Shown one piece after another: positions 55,124 through 63,592 of a stretch of DNA of 64,000 bases; positions within the stretch are counted from its first letter, which is position 1, and each line of letters starts with the position of its first letter. The position numbers were made by a program, and so were the translations under genes. The stretch covers positions 1 through 64,000 of the forward strand of contig JAHJRI010000076.1 in NCBI GenBank assembly GCA_018830885.1, in the 5' to 3' direction. A model generated the notes under the pieces. The model did no database searches, had not been told where the DNA came from, and saw only the letters and a list, made by a program, of their open reading frames with translations. The stretch comes from a bacterium. GTDB taxonomy: Bacteria; SAR324; XYD2-FULL-50-16.

Positions 55124-55348
55124 CTCAGCTCCGTGTTCGGGTGTTAGCCAGCAACAAGTAATGTCATTGTTCAGCGTCTGTCCTGCAAAAATTCGGATCC
55201 TCTGGATCGGTATCGGTGGTGAATCGTACCAAAGCGATCCAGTCTCAACTGAGTCCGGTCATCAGCGGGGTTTCATCTGTTTGTCACGTTCGGGCGCTTG
55301 GTCATCGGGCAATCCTGCGGGTCCGGTATTCGTATCCCGGGCCCGCGG

Positions 55349-56491
55349 TTATTTTTCAGCCAACATCCAGTCATGGGCGGTTTTCAGCCATTCAACAATG
55401 GGGATTTCCTGGGGACAGACCTCTTCGCATTCAAAGCATTCAACACACGCATCGGCCTGTTTGCCACCCAGAAACCGTTTGTAGACCATCCGTGGCCGGA
55501 TGTTGTCCTTGTAACGCTGGCCATCGTTGTACAGCTCAAAGATCTGGAAGATATGCACCCCTTCTGGACACGGCATGCAGTATTTGCAGCTGGTACAGGG
55601 AATCGGCGTGGTTTTCAGGTACTCTGTACGGATCTCATCGATCAACTGGTGTTCAGCAGCGGACATGGAACCGACAGCGGCTTTTTCTGCGCTTTCAATA
55701 TTTTCCGTCACATGGTCCATGGCTGTCATCCCGCTCAGGACCACCGATACTTCCGGCTGGTTCCAGACCCACTGCAGGGCCATGTCCGCCTGGGTGCGGT
55801 TGACCGGTGCGGTTTTCATCATCGCAGCGATGGTGTCTGGGGGTCGCTTTGTCAGCTGGCCACCCCGCAGGGGTTCCATGATAATAGTGGCCAGACCGCG
55901 GTCGCTGGCATAGCGCAGTCCTTCAAGTCCCGCCTGGAACTCGACATCCATGTAGTTGTACTGAATCTGACAGACCTCCCACTTGTCATAGGCATCAACA
56001 ATATCCTTGAAAACATCCAGTGTATCGTGAAAGGAAAACCCCAGATGATGAATCCGACCATCCGCCCTGGCCTTTTCAGCCCATTCCAGGGCACCCAGAT
56101 CCCGGAGTTTCGGCCACTGTCTGTCATTCAATCCATGCAGCAGGTAAACCTCGATGGTATCGGTCTGCAGTCGCTTGAGCTGTTCATTCAGGAGGCGATC
56201 GAAATCGCTCTGTTCATTGACAATCCAGGAGGGCAGCTTGGTGGCGATCTTGACCTTTTGGCGGTGACCTCCTTTGAGCGCACGACCCAGGAATTTTTCA
56301 CTGTTTTCACCATGGTAGACATAGGCGGTGTCGACGTAGTTGATTCCCTTGTCGATGGCATAATGGAGCATTCGGGTTGCCTCCGGTTCGTCGATGGCGG
56401 ATGGATCCCTGCCGATAACCGGCAGCCGCATGGCACCAAATCCCAGAACCGACACGTCCCAACCCAGCCTGCCAAAAGGTCTGTATTTCAT
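55349..56491 (-). CDS. Aldo/keto reductase with C-terminal 4Fe-4S ferredoxin domain
   Basis: The 380-residue protein begins MKYRPFGRLGWDVSVLGFGAMRLP, has the catalytic YVDTAYVY (Asp, Tyr), Lys in KIATKLPS and His in YLLHGL. It ends with cysteine clusters PCTSCKYCMPCPEGV and CVECFECEEVCPQEI, which would bind two 4Fe-4S clusters. This fused group occurs in anaerobes and may pass electrons between ferredoxin and NADPH-linked substrates. GAGGGAG supports the second of two adjacent ATGs (56491). A 169-bp MITE-like element lies upstream on its strand. Confidence 0.92.
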   Translation of the reverse strand: MKYRPFGRLGWDVSVLGFGAMRLPVIGRDPSAIDEPEATRMLHYAIDKGINYVDTAYVYHGENSEKFLGRALKGGHRQKVKIATKLPSWIVNEQSDFDRLLNEQLKRLQTDTIEVYLLHGLNDRQWPKLRDLGALEWAEKARADGRIHHLGFSFHDTLDVFKDIVDAYDKWEVCQIQYNYMDVEFQAGLEGLRYASDRGLATIIMEPLRGGQLTKRPPDTIAAMMKTAPVNRTQADMALQWVWNQPEVSVVLSGMTAMDHVTENIESAEKAAVGSMSAAEHQLIDEIRTEYLKTTPIPCTSCKYCMPCPEGVHIFQIFELYNDGQRYKDNIRPRMVYKRFLGGKQADACVECFECEEVCPQEIPIVEWLKTAHDWMLAEK

Positions 56492-57172
56492 CATCTCCCT
56501 CTTTTTGAAAGTGTGTGCGTATCTCGTGGGACGCTTTTTGTCCCTTCCTGTTTCTTTAAAAACCAATTCCGAGTCTATAGACTTTGACCGGCTTTTTCAA
56601 TCCCCAACCTTGACGGGGTGCACCAAAATCCTGTGGGTAGTCCGTCACACCCGCACAGGCGGGTGTCCAGATGTGTAAACGGTGAAATACACCTGGAAGC
56701 CCACCTCCGTATGCATGACGGGAGAGACACAGCTCTTTCTTGTTGAAACGAAATTCGAAATTGCCCACATGATTTTGGTGCACCCCCTTGACGGAAGCCT
56801 CCAATAGGGTGGGTCAATGCCGGGATACCACCGGGACTGACCGGGAAACCGTCATTCAGCAAAGGCTGCAGGGAATCTATTGTGGGTGGTGGGTTGTTCC
56901 ACTGAACCCCTTTCATGTTGACAAAGCCTCAAAAAGAAAATAGGGAAGAAATAAGCATCATCCTGGCCTGACAGGAAATCCGGTTTTCTCCGCTGACACG
57001 ATAGGGTACCTTGATTCACGGGAACTCAGTCAGCATCAAAGGGTTGGTGTTTCAATAACCCTGGAAGCCATGGATGGACTCGTGCGTTTCTTGAAAGATC
57101 AACCCTTTGGTGCGGTTCTATAATTTTACTGAATCAGGGTGCCCGATAGATATCTTCCAAAAGGACATCAAC
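56492..57172. other. Divergent intergenic region carrying a MITE-like element
   Basis: This 681-bp region separates the reductase (minus) from the selenoprotein operon (plus). It holds the inverted-repeat element described separately, and no gene. AAGGA at 57160-57165 serves the selenoprotein ATG at 57173. Confidence 0.5.
56617..56785. mobile_element. MITE-like element with terminal inverted repeats and 9-bp flanking repeats
   Basis: The 169-bp segment begins GGTGCACCAAAATC and ends with its reverse complement; pairing continues imperfectly to about 21-23 bp per arm. It is flanked by CCTTGACGG on both sides (56608-56616 and 56786-56794), which looks like a target duplication of 8-9 bp. It codes for nothing. 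Its core contains a REP-like hairpin ACACCCGC-ACAG-GCGGGTGT (56647-56666). A transposase in trans would be needed for mobility. Confidence 0.7.
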
Positions 57173-58015
57173 ATGGCACAAATCGATTATATCACCAGTT
57201 TAAACGACATGTACCAGAGCCAGGGGTTTCCGCCGTATCAATGGTCTGAATTTGAAAACAGTCCCTGGACGCCGGTGAACAAACCGCTGGCTGAAATGGT
57301 GGTATCCCTGATCAGCTCGGCGGGTATTTCCCGGGACAACCAGGAACCATTCGATCCCTGGGCGGTCAATGACCTGAGTTTCAGGCAGATTCCCATTGAT
57401 ACCCCCTTTGAGCAGTTAACCCTGCGGCACAACTATTTTGATCATCGAGATGCCGTCACCGATCTCAATTGTGTTTTTCCCACCCGGCGACTGTCTGAGC
57501 TCGCGGCTGAAAGGATCATCGGCAAACTGGCCCCGACGGCTGTTACCCTTGGTATGGGAAGGCTATACAAACGCACGGCCCTGCAAAACGAGACCGTGCC
57601 CCGGATTGTTGAGATCCTGAAAAGGGAGCAGGCGGATGCTGTGTTGCTGGTACCCGCCTGACCGCTGGATCATCAGTCGGTCGGACTGATCGCCCGGAAA
57701 ATTGAAGAATCCGGAATTCCAACCATCACCGTCGGTTCCTGTCGGGACATGATGGCTTCCGTCAAACCACCTCGCAGTGCCTTTCTTGATTTTCCCCTGG
57801 GCCATCCATGTGGAAAACCCCATGATGTCCCATTGCAGAAATCAATCATCAAAGATGTACTGGATTTCCTGGTCACTGCTGAACGGCCGGGGGAAATTCG
57901 GGACCTGGTCTATGACTGGGGCCGACCCTTTGGCTGGTCTGACTTTATGCAGGATTTACAGGCGATGATCGAAGCGGAAGGGGCCCCTGTCCAGCACTGG
58001 AAGCCGAAGGATTGA
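57173..58015 (+). CDS. Selenoprotein B-family protein with in-frame TGA as selenocysteine
   Basis: One frame runs from ATG 57173 (AAGGA upstream) to TGA 58013-58015 with a single internal TGA at 57659-57661. Reading it as Sec gives a 280-residue protein with Sec163 in VLLVPA-U-PLDHQSVGLIARK. Both halves match the glycine/sarcosine/betaine/D-proline reductase selenoprotein B family (SRDNQEPFD in the N-half, FLDFPLGHPCGKPHD in the C-half), where Cys or Sec occupies this position. Typical homologues read (C/U)PxC; here the second Cys is Asp. A SECIS-like hairpin follows the TGA. Probable partners are the methyltransferase and flavoprotein downstream. Without Sec insertion only a 162-residue fragment would form. 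Confidence 0.8.
57672..57690 (+). promoter_or_regulatory. Candidate bacterial SECIS hairpin
   Basis: ATCAGTC (57672-57678) pairs with GACTGAT (57684-57690) around the loop GGTCG, which carries the GGU type of apical loop known to bind SelB in E. coli fdhF. The stem starts 10 nt after the TGA and the loop 17 nt after it, inside the range seen for bacterial SECIS elements. It lies in the coding region, as bacterial elements do. Confidence 0.65.
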
Positions 58016-58125
58016 TGGTTTCACAACCAGGAGCCCGCCTTTCAGTTGGGATCCGGACCCCGGATGCCGGATGCCGGATCACTGCAACCATGTTGACGTC
58101 AACCCCTTTTCCAGAGGAGCGGAAA

Positions 58126-59133
58126 ATGAATCAACCATCGAAAAAGATCGGCACCATTCGTCTGCAAAACCTGAGTTACGCCCATAAACAGGCAGCAACC
58201 CTGATGGCTGCGGTGGAACTGGACCTGTTCACCCATGTCTCCCGGGGATGTTCGCAGCTCTCCGATATTGCCGATACCCTGCAGATCAGCCGGATCAATG
58301 CCGAAAGGCTGGTTGTCGCCTGCGCGGCACTGGGGTTGCTGGAAAAAACAGACGGCGAGTACCAGAATGCTGCGGATGTGGACCGTTTTCTGGTCAAAGG
58401 CAAACCCACCTATATTGGCCCGTGGCTTCTTTTTTCCCGCATGGATTTTGAAAAATGGCGCGATCTGGGAACATTTCTGAAATCGGATGAACCGCCCAAA
58501 ACCCTGGGTCTCTATGAAACGCTCACCGAGGAGATGGCCCGGGAATACCATGAAGCGACCTACAGTGTCGGACTGGGGGCCGGTATGCTGTTTGCGAGGG
58601 ACGTGGACATGAGCCAGCGATCGCTGATCCTTGATCTGGGAGGCGGTTCAGGGGCATACTGTATCGCTGCTGTCCAGAAATACCCGCATCTCCAGGCTGT
58701 CGTCCTGGATTTTGAACCGGTCTGCCGGATCACAGACCGGTTTATTGCCCAGTGGGGGTTGACTGAAAACATTACAACCCGCCCGGGAGACTTCACCCGT
58801 GACCCGCTGCCCCAGGATGCCGACCTGATGATCATGGCCAGCAACCTGCCCCAGTACAGCGGCCAGATGTTAATCCGCATACTTTCCAAGGCTTATGAGA
58901 GTCTCGTTCCCGGCGGCGAGTTTCATCTGGTGGGAGAAACCCTGAACGACGAAAAAACGGGTCCCCTGGGGCCTGCTCTCTGGGGCATTCACGAATCGCT
59001 GTTTGGCAGCGAAGGTCGATCCCACTCGGAATCCGAGGTTCGGCATTACCTGGAGACGGCCGGATTCAGCAAGGTCACCATCAATCCATTCATTCCCGGG
59101 TCCCTCAGCCGCATCACCGGGATAAAAAAATAA
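58126..59133 (+). CDS. O-methyltransferase-like SAM enzyme
   Basis: The 335-residue protein has an N-terminal winged-helix dimerisation domain (KQAATLMAAVELDLFTHVSRGCSQLSDIADTLQIS) and a C-terminal class I SAM fold: LILDLGGGSGAYCIAAVQKYPHLQAVVLDFEPV, the RPGDFTRDPLPQDADLMIMASNLPQY loop and GGEFHLVGETLNDEKTGP. This is the plant/bacterial O-methyltransferase type. GAGGAGCGG supports ATG 58126; the frame from 58012 is too long. It follows the selenoprotein gene by 110 bp and precedes the flavoprotein by 15 bp on the same strand, so the three are likely one unit. Acceptor unknown. Confidence 0.85.
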   Translation: MNQPSKKIGTIRLQNLSYAHKQAATLMAAVELDLFTHVSRGCSQLSDIADTLQISRINAERLVVACAALGLLEKTDGEYQNAADVDRFLVKGKPTYIGPWLLFSRMDFEKWRDLGTFLKSDEPPKTLGLYETLTEEMAREYHEATYSVGLGAGMLFARDVDMSQRSLILDLGGGSGAYCIAAVQKYPHLQAVVLDFEPVCRITDRFIAQWGLTENITTRPGDFTRDPLPQDADLMIMASNLPQYSGQMLIRILSKAYESLVPGGEFHLVGETLNDEKTGPLGPALWGIHESLFGSEGRSHSESEVRHYLETAGFSKVTINPFIPGSLSRITGIKK

Positions 59134-59148
59134 AACGGACGAGGTATT

Positions 59149-60219
59149 GTGAAAACACGCATCACTGAGTTGCTGAACATCCGGTATCCCATCGTGGAAG
59201 CGCCCATGGCCTGGATTACCGATGCCAGACTGGCAGCCGCAGTCTCGGAAGCGGGTGGTCTGGGGACCATCGGGCCCAATGCCGGAACGGACAAAGTCAC
59301 ATCGGACGTGCATGAAACCGGTGAGCGTCTGCGGAGTCAGATTCGGCTTTGCAGGGAGCTGACCCAATATCCATTTGCGGTTAATTTCGTTGTCGGTGTT
59401 GTCGGCTGGGATCGAAAATACAGCGACCGCTGTGTGGCGGTGGGGATTGAAGAAGGGGTGCCGGTGGCGATTGTCTCCCAGGGCAGTCCCGCTGTTTACA
59501 CCCAGCGGTTGAAGGAGGCCGGTATGACGGTGATTCACGTCTGTTCGACGGTTCGTCATGTCATCAAGGCGGAAGCATCAGGTGTCGATGCGGTTGTGGT
59601 TTCCGGAACCGAAGGGGGTGGTCACAGTGGATTTGACCAGATCACCACCCTCTGCCTCGTGCCCCAGGCAGCGGATGCGTCGACTATTCCCGTTATCGCC
59701 GGTGGTGGCATTGTCGATGCCAGGGGGCTGACGGGCGCTCTTTCGCTGGGGGCCGACGGTATCTATATGGGTACCCGGTTTATCGCCACCCGGGAATGCC
59801 TGGCCCATGACAACGTGAAACAGGCGCTGCTGGATGCTGTCGATACCAGTACGATCGCCATCCGGCATGGAAACCCGGTCGCAGCAGGGGTTAATGACAC
59901 GGAAAACCGGGGCTTTGTTGAAGAACGACGGGGTTCGATTCGGATGCTGGTGAATGACTACCTGAGACAGGTGATTGCGAAGGAGGGCATGATCACCTCG
60001 TTTGAGCAGGCCATGCAGACGGATGGAGAACCAGCGCCTGCCTCGGAGAGCAACCGCACCGTGGAGGCCTTCATCATGGGGAACCTGGAGCGGAACAGCA
60101 TCACGGCCGGCCAGGGAGCAGCCATGATCTGGGACATTCCCAGTTGCCGTGAACTGATCGAAACCATTGTCAGCGAAGCCCGGCCCATCGTCGAGCGGCT
60201 GAACACCATCTTCCGGTAA
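59149..60219 (+). CDS. Nitronate monooxygenase/FabK-like flavoprotein
   Basis: The 356-residue FMN-dependent TIM barrel starts ITELLNIRYPIVEAPMAWITDARLAAAVSEAGGLGTIGP, has VVVSGTEGGGHSGF with the family His, LVPQAADASTIPVIAGGGIVDARGLTGALSLGADGIYMGTRFIATREC for phosphate binding, and a C-terminal SITAGQG. The family holds nitronate monooxygenases and enoyl-ACP reductases (FabK). GAGG before a GTG start at 59149 is the only upstream signal. It is the third gene after the selenoprotein and methyltransferase. Its 3' end overlaps the convergent HD gene by 50 bp. Confidence 0.88.
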   Translation: MKTRITELLNIRYPIVEAPMAWITDARLAAAVSEAGGLGTIGPNAGTDKVTSDVHETGERLRSQIRLCRELTQYPFAVNFVVGVVGWDRKYSDRCVAVGIEEGVPVAIVSQGSPAVYTQRLKEAGMTVIHVCSTVRHVIKAEASGVDAVVVSGTEGGGHSGFDQITTLCLVPQAADASTIPVIAGGGIVDARGLTGALSLGADGIYMGTRFIATRECLAHDNVKQALLDAVDTSTIAIRHGNPVAAGVNDTENRGFVEERRGSIRMLVNDYLRQVIAKEGMITSFEQAMQTDGEPAPASESNRTVEAFIMGNLERNSITAGQGAAMIWDIPSCRELIETIVSEARPIVERLNTIFR

Positions 60220-60661
60220 CAACGGTTCGTTTATACTCCCTGAAACTGACGGTCTTGTCAGCCATTGAGACCAGCAGGGATTCCGGGTAATGGGGGGGAA
60301 TCGGCGTCAGGGGCCACATGTGTCTCAGGATGGCATTCTTTTCGATGGCATTGAGTCTGAAATAGCGCCCGGCATTTTTCAAGGCGATGTGGGAATGCTT
60401 GACGCCATGGAAACCCGGGCTGTCCGTATGCCAGTCATAGAGATAAAAATCATGCAACAGCGCTCCGCGGGTTGCTGAACAGGTGTCCAGTCCCCACCGC
60501 CCGGCTGTTCTGAAAACAAGATCCGCCACTGCCAGGGTGTGTTCCAGGCAGGAGACATCGGCATGGTGGCGGTAACCGGCCATGGAAAGAAACAGGCTGT
60601 TTTCCAGAATCTCCTGCAACGCAGGTTCATCCCGCATGGCACCCAGATATCGATCGTTCAT
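60170..60661 (-). CDS. HD-domain phosphohydrolase-like protein
   Basis: The 163-residue protein belongs to the HD superfamily of metal-dependent phosphohydrolases: CLEHTLAVADLVFRTA (His), ALLHDFYLYDWH (the HD pair), GVKHSHIALKNAGRYF and AILRHMWPLTPIPP (later His), MADKTVSF. The substrate could be a nucleotide or related phosphoester; not determined. Its last 50 bp overlap the end of the flavoprotein gene, which is uncommon. Its start overlaps the end of the following upstream membrane gene by 4 bp (ATGA), so it is co-translated with it. Confidence 0.8.
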   Translation of the reverse strand: MNDRYLGAMRDEPALQEILENSLFLSMAGYRHHADVSCLEHTLAVADLVFRTAGRWGLDTCSATRGALLHDFYLYDWHTDSPGFHGVKHSHIALKNAGRYFRLNAIEKNAILRHMWPLTPIPPHYPESLLVSMADKTVSFREYKRTVVTGRWCSAARRWAGLR

Positions 60662-61389
60662 CGCTTCCTTCTCTTAAAACCGAGGTTGTGGAATTTCGCC
60701 GACCGGTTTTTTCCCAGGCGGATCACCCATTCCGGGGCTGATGTCAACAGATGCCGGACGGCAATACCGGCCGGTACTCGATGCGGCCAGTACCGGGTCA
60801 TTTTTCTGTTCAGGTAGGACCGGCCCAGGTACCATATTCCGGAAGAATAGATGATATCTGCCTGCAACATGAGGATTCCCACGCCGTTGATCAGCATCAG
60901 CTGCTGATCGCGCATGTGCCCGATCAGCAACATGGAGAGGGGATAGATCGTTTTCTCAATTCCCAGCGACAGGACGGCCCAGGCGATTGAATAGGGTAAA
61001 CAGACATGTCCCCGGACATTCAGAAGATTGTCTGAATAGTCCCAGTATCGCCTCTTGAACAGACGAACCATCACCTCTCCGGTGATAAACTCCATTCCCG
61101 TAATCACGGTAAAATAGATCGCCAACCGGATCAGGATCGATTGCTGCTGGGTGATGATGATGGTCAGCGTGATAAAAACACCGGCATTGCCATACAATGG
61201 TACCAGCGGCCCGGTGAGAAACCCCGCATTGAAAAACCGACCGTAACTCACCGAGCGATAAGCGGTTTCCAGCATCCAGCCGAGCAGGGAATAGAGAAAA
61301 AACAGAAACAGCAGCTGATTGCCGGTGACGGCATTTTCAATCATCTGGTAATCAATATATCCCTCATTCAGTAACTGACTCAAGACCAT
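60658..61389 (-). CDS. CmpB-type putative ABC transporter membrane protein (PF06541 type)
   Basis: The 243-residue protein has several membrane helices and the family pattern FLYSLLGWMLETAYRS, FFNAGFLTGPLVPLYGNAGV, GEVMVRLFKRRYWDYSDNLLNVRGHVCLPYSIAWA. The family is called a putative type IV ABC transporter component, but no ATPase is nearby and its biochemistry is unproven. GGAGG five bases before ATG 61389 decides the start over a GTG two codons earlier. Its 3' end overlaps the HD gene by 4 bp and its 5' end overlaps the TetR gene by 26 bp, so all three form one operon. Confidence 0.85.
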   Translation of the reverse strand: MVLSQLLNEGYIDYQMIENAVTGNQLLFLFFLYSLLGWMLETAYRSVSYGRFFNAGFLTGPLVPLYGNAGVFITLTIIITQQQSILIRLAIYFTVITGMEFITGEVMVRLFKRRYWDYSDNLLNVRGHVCLPYSIAWAVLSLGIEKTIYPLSMLLIGHMRDQQLMLINGVGILMLQADIIYSSGIWYLGRSYLNRKMTRYWPHRVPAGIAVRHLLTSAPEWVIRLGKNRSAKFHNLGFKRRKR

Positions 61390-61978
61390 ATGCACCTCCG
61401 TTTTGCCCTGCAGGTTTGCCTGTCAGCAGGGCCTTGATCAGGAAGTCGATCTCCTGTTCGAACTTTTTGATGGACACCGGCTCCATCCGTTCCCGGACAG
61501 ATACGGTCATCCCCTTCAGGGTAAAAAGGAGGGTGTTGACGATTGCTATTTTTTCCCTGGCGGCAAGTTTTTTATTGTCAACCCCGTCCAGAATACGACT
61601 GATCATTTGCCTGGTTCTTTTTTCCAGTTCCGCCAGAAAACCTTTTACCTTATCGTCATAATTCCCGTACAACAGCCTGTCCGACAGGAAAGGGTTGTCG
61701 ATGGACACTTTCAAATGACCGATCGCGGTGATCTTCAGTTTCTCCATGGGGTCCTTGATATTCGCGATGGATTTCTCGAGCAGGGCTTCAAAAACCGCCA
61801 GTTTCTCCAGAGCCAGCGCCCTGAATAACCCCTCCTTATTGCCGAAATAGTTATAGATGGTTCCCTTGGCAACATTGGCCAGTTTTGCGATCTCATCGAC
61901 CCCGGTCCGATGGATGCCAAAGCGGTTGAACAGTTTCTCTGCGATTTCGAGAATCTGCTGTTTCTTGATCGGTTTCAT
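61364..61978 (-). CDS. TetR-family transcription regulator
   Basis: The 204-residue regulator has the N-terminal helix-turn-helix KKQQILEIAEKLFNRFGIHRTGVDEIAKLANVAKGTIYNYFGNKEGLFRALALEK typical of TetR, followed by a helical ligand domain. It is the first gene of an operon with the CmpB-type membrane protein and the HD protein, whose expression it probably controls. An imperfect palindrome 26-58 bp upstream may be its operator. The ligand is unknown; candidates are lipids or xenobiotics. Confidence 0.9.
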   Translation of the reverse strand: MKPIKKQQILEIAEKLFNRFGIHRTGVDEIAKLANVAKGTIYNYFGNKEGLFRALALEKLAVFEALLEKSIANIKDPMEKLKITAIGHLKVSIDNPFLSDRLLYGNYDDKVKGFLAELEKRTRQMISRILDGVDNKKLAAREKIAIVNTLLFTLKGMTVSVRERMEPVSIKKFEQEIDFLIKALLTGKPAGQNGGAYGLESVTE

Positions 61979-62003
61979 GGGACCCCAGATGGTTTTGGGT
62001 TAA

Positions 62004-62036
62004 TATACTTTTGGACTTTTTAATCAAGATAGTATA
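62004..62036. promoter_or_regulatory. Imperfect palindrome, possible TetR operator
   Basis: TATACT (62004-62009) and AGTATA (62031-62036) are reverse complements at the ends of a 33-bp AT-rich segment with partial inner symmetry (TTTTGGA against TCAAGAT). It lies just upstream of the TetR gene on its strand. The spacing is longer than in most TetR operators. Confidence 0.3.
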
Positions 62037-62148
62037 AAAATACAAAAACAGATCCGGTCTGTCAAGTACCGAATGGAAATCGTCTGGATTTTGGGAAAGA
62101 CAGACAGGATGGGTGCTGCCTTTTTTCCGGTGGATGATCCGGAACCTG

Positions 62149-63537
62149 TCAGCTGCTGACAGGCTCTCTCATCTCAAGGAATCCCGTCAGACCGATGATG
62201 ATCAGGATGGGCAGCAGAATACGGATTTGCTGTCCGTTACCCTGATCAAAGGCGGGTAGCAGTTTCAGGCAGACTCCGGCAATCGCCCCGGTAGCGCAGG
62301 CCATGGAAACAGCTGTAAACAGGAGGCGGGCTCTGCCAAAGACCCTCAGCAGGCCGAGCGGCAGCAGAGCAAAGGTGAGTGGATTGAAAAGGAAAAAATT
62401 CTCATTCCAGTATACGTCCTTGTGCGCGGCAATCACGGTCATGAAGAAAAGCACCACCCCCAGAAACCCCGCAACGGCACCAAATATCGCTACCAGAACC
62501 GGATAGAATTTTGTCGCCAACGCCCCCAGGGGTTTGTTTTCCCCGTTATCCGCTCTGGAATCGGACCGGGCAGACCCCGGACCGGTTGGGGCCAGCTGAG
62601 TGCGGGTCTGCCGCCGGTGTTTCTTCAGATAGGGCATGGCCAGGACAGCCAGGAACAGCCCGGCGGCAAGACCGGCGAACCATTCCCGTTGAGCTGTCCG
62701 TGGGAAGACCGGATCCGGGCCGAAAAAAGGGGATCGCTGCCCCGGGACCTGTTCCAGCCGTCTGGCAACCAATGGACCCCCCGTTTCCGGGTTGGTGCTG
62801 GTTTGAAAAACCATCATCAGTCGGTCCGGCAGAAACATGGTTTCCCAGTGGGTGATCGTCCGATCAACGCCATCACTGAGAACGGCGTTGAGCAGGAAAT
62901 TCAGGGCCGGCAGGTGGGCTGTCATGCGATGAACGTAGTCCCTGGTGGTTCTTCCCGTGTCAGCAGCGGACTGTTTTCTGATCGCGCCGTCCAGGGCATC
63001 ATCCACGATATCCCGCAGGCGGGTGGCACAATTGTCCTTGAAATGGTCATATATATAAAAGCGGTTCCGCGGTTCGAGGGCGGTGAGCAGTCGTTGCCGG
63101 ATTCTTGCTGTTTGCAGGGGTGTCAGGCTGAGTGTCTGGATCACGACATGCCGTCCCTGTTCCCGGTAGTAATCCAGTAATGGACGGCTGTCTTCAGTAT
63201 AGGACCAGAAGATGAATTTTCCCATGGCGAACTTCAGAAAATCCTCCGCACGGAACGAGAATCCGCCGAAACTGTAGGCAATCGATTTTCCGGTGCGACG
63301 GTTTTCAACAGCCAGTACGGTGTGTCCGAACCATTCAAAGAGATGGTCACTGGGGGAAAAGGTGATCAGGCTGATTTCAAAGGGTTCCTGATCCGGCAGG
63401 GAGAGGGGCTCGCTTTGTGTTTTCTGGCCAGAGTCCGCCTGTGCCTGACCGGGGCTGATAAACAGACTATTCATCAGCAGCAGTAACAGGTAGAGGGTGA
63501 CCAGCAGTTGAGATTCCCGGTACGGTATTGTCATCAT
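62149..63537 (-). CDS. DUF4105/Lnb-like membrane protein
   Basis: The 462-residue protein has a signal peptide or N-terminal helix (LLVTLYLLLLLMNSLFISPGQAQA). A DUF4105 domain (about 50-245) follows with FEWFGHTVLAVENR (His), then IYDHFKDNCATRLRDIVDDAL (Cys). A membrane-embedded C-terminus has about five helices from 285 onward. In Enterococcus the related Lnb protein transfers an acyl chain within lipoproteins, using a conserved His and Cys. Here the role in lipoprotein or lipid modification is inferred from domain and residues. A proline/charged segment (315-335) separates the halves. The ATG at 63537 is chosen by frame; no strong site. Confidence 0.8.
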   Translation of the reverse strand: MMTIPYRESQLLVTLYLLLLLMNSLFISPGQAQADSGQKTQSEPLSLPDQEPFEISLITFSPSDHLFEWFGHTVLAVENRRTGKSIAYSFGGFSFRAEDFLKFAMGKFIFWSYTEDSRPLLDYYREQGRHVVIQTLSLTPLQTARIRQRLLTALEPRNRFYIYDHFKDNCATRLRDIVDDALDGAIRKQSAADTGRTTRDYVHRMTAHLPALNFLLNAVLSDGVDRTITHWETMFLPDRLMMVFQTSTNPETGGPLVARRLEQVPGQRSPFFGPDPVFPRTAQREWFAGLAAGLFLAVLAMPYLKKHRRQTRTQLAPTGPGSARSDSRADNGENKPLGALATKFYPVLVAIFGAVAGFLGVVLFFMTVIAAHKDVYWNENFFLFNPLTFALLPLGLLRVFGRARLLFTAVSMACATGAIAGVCLKLLPAFDQGNGQQIRILLPILIIIGLTGFLEMREPVSS

Positions 63538-63592
63538 CGAATTTGGATTTGAATCCCTGCAGGCGTTCGAATCACTGCCGGTCTCGCAATAA

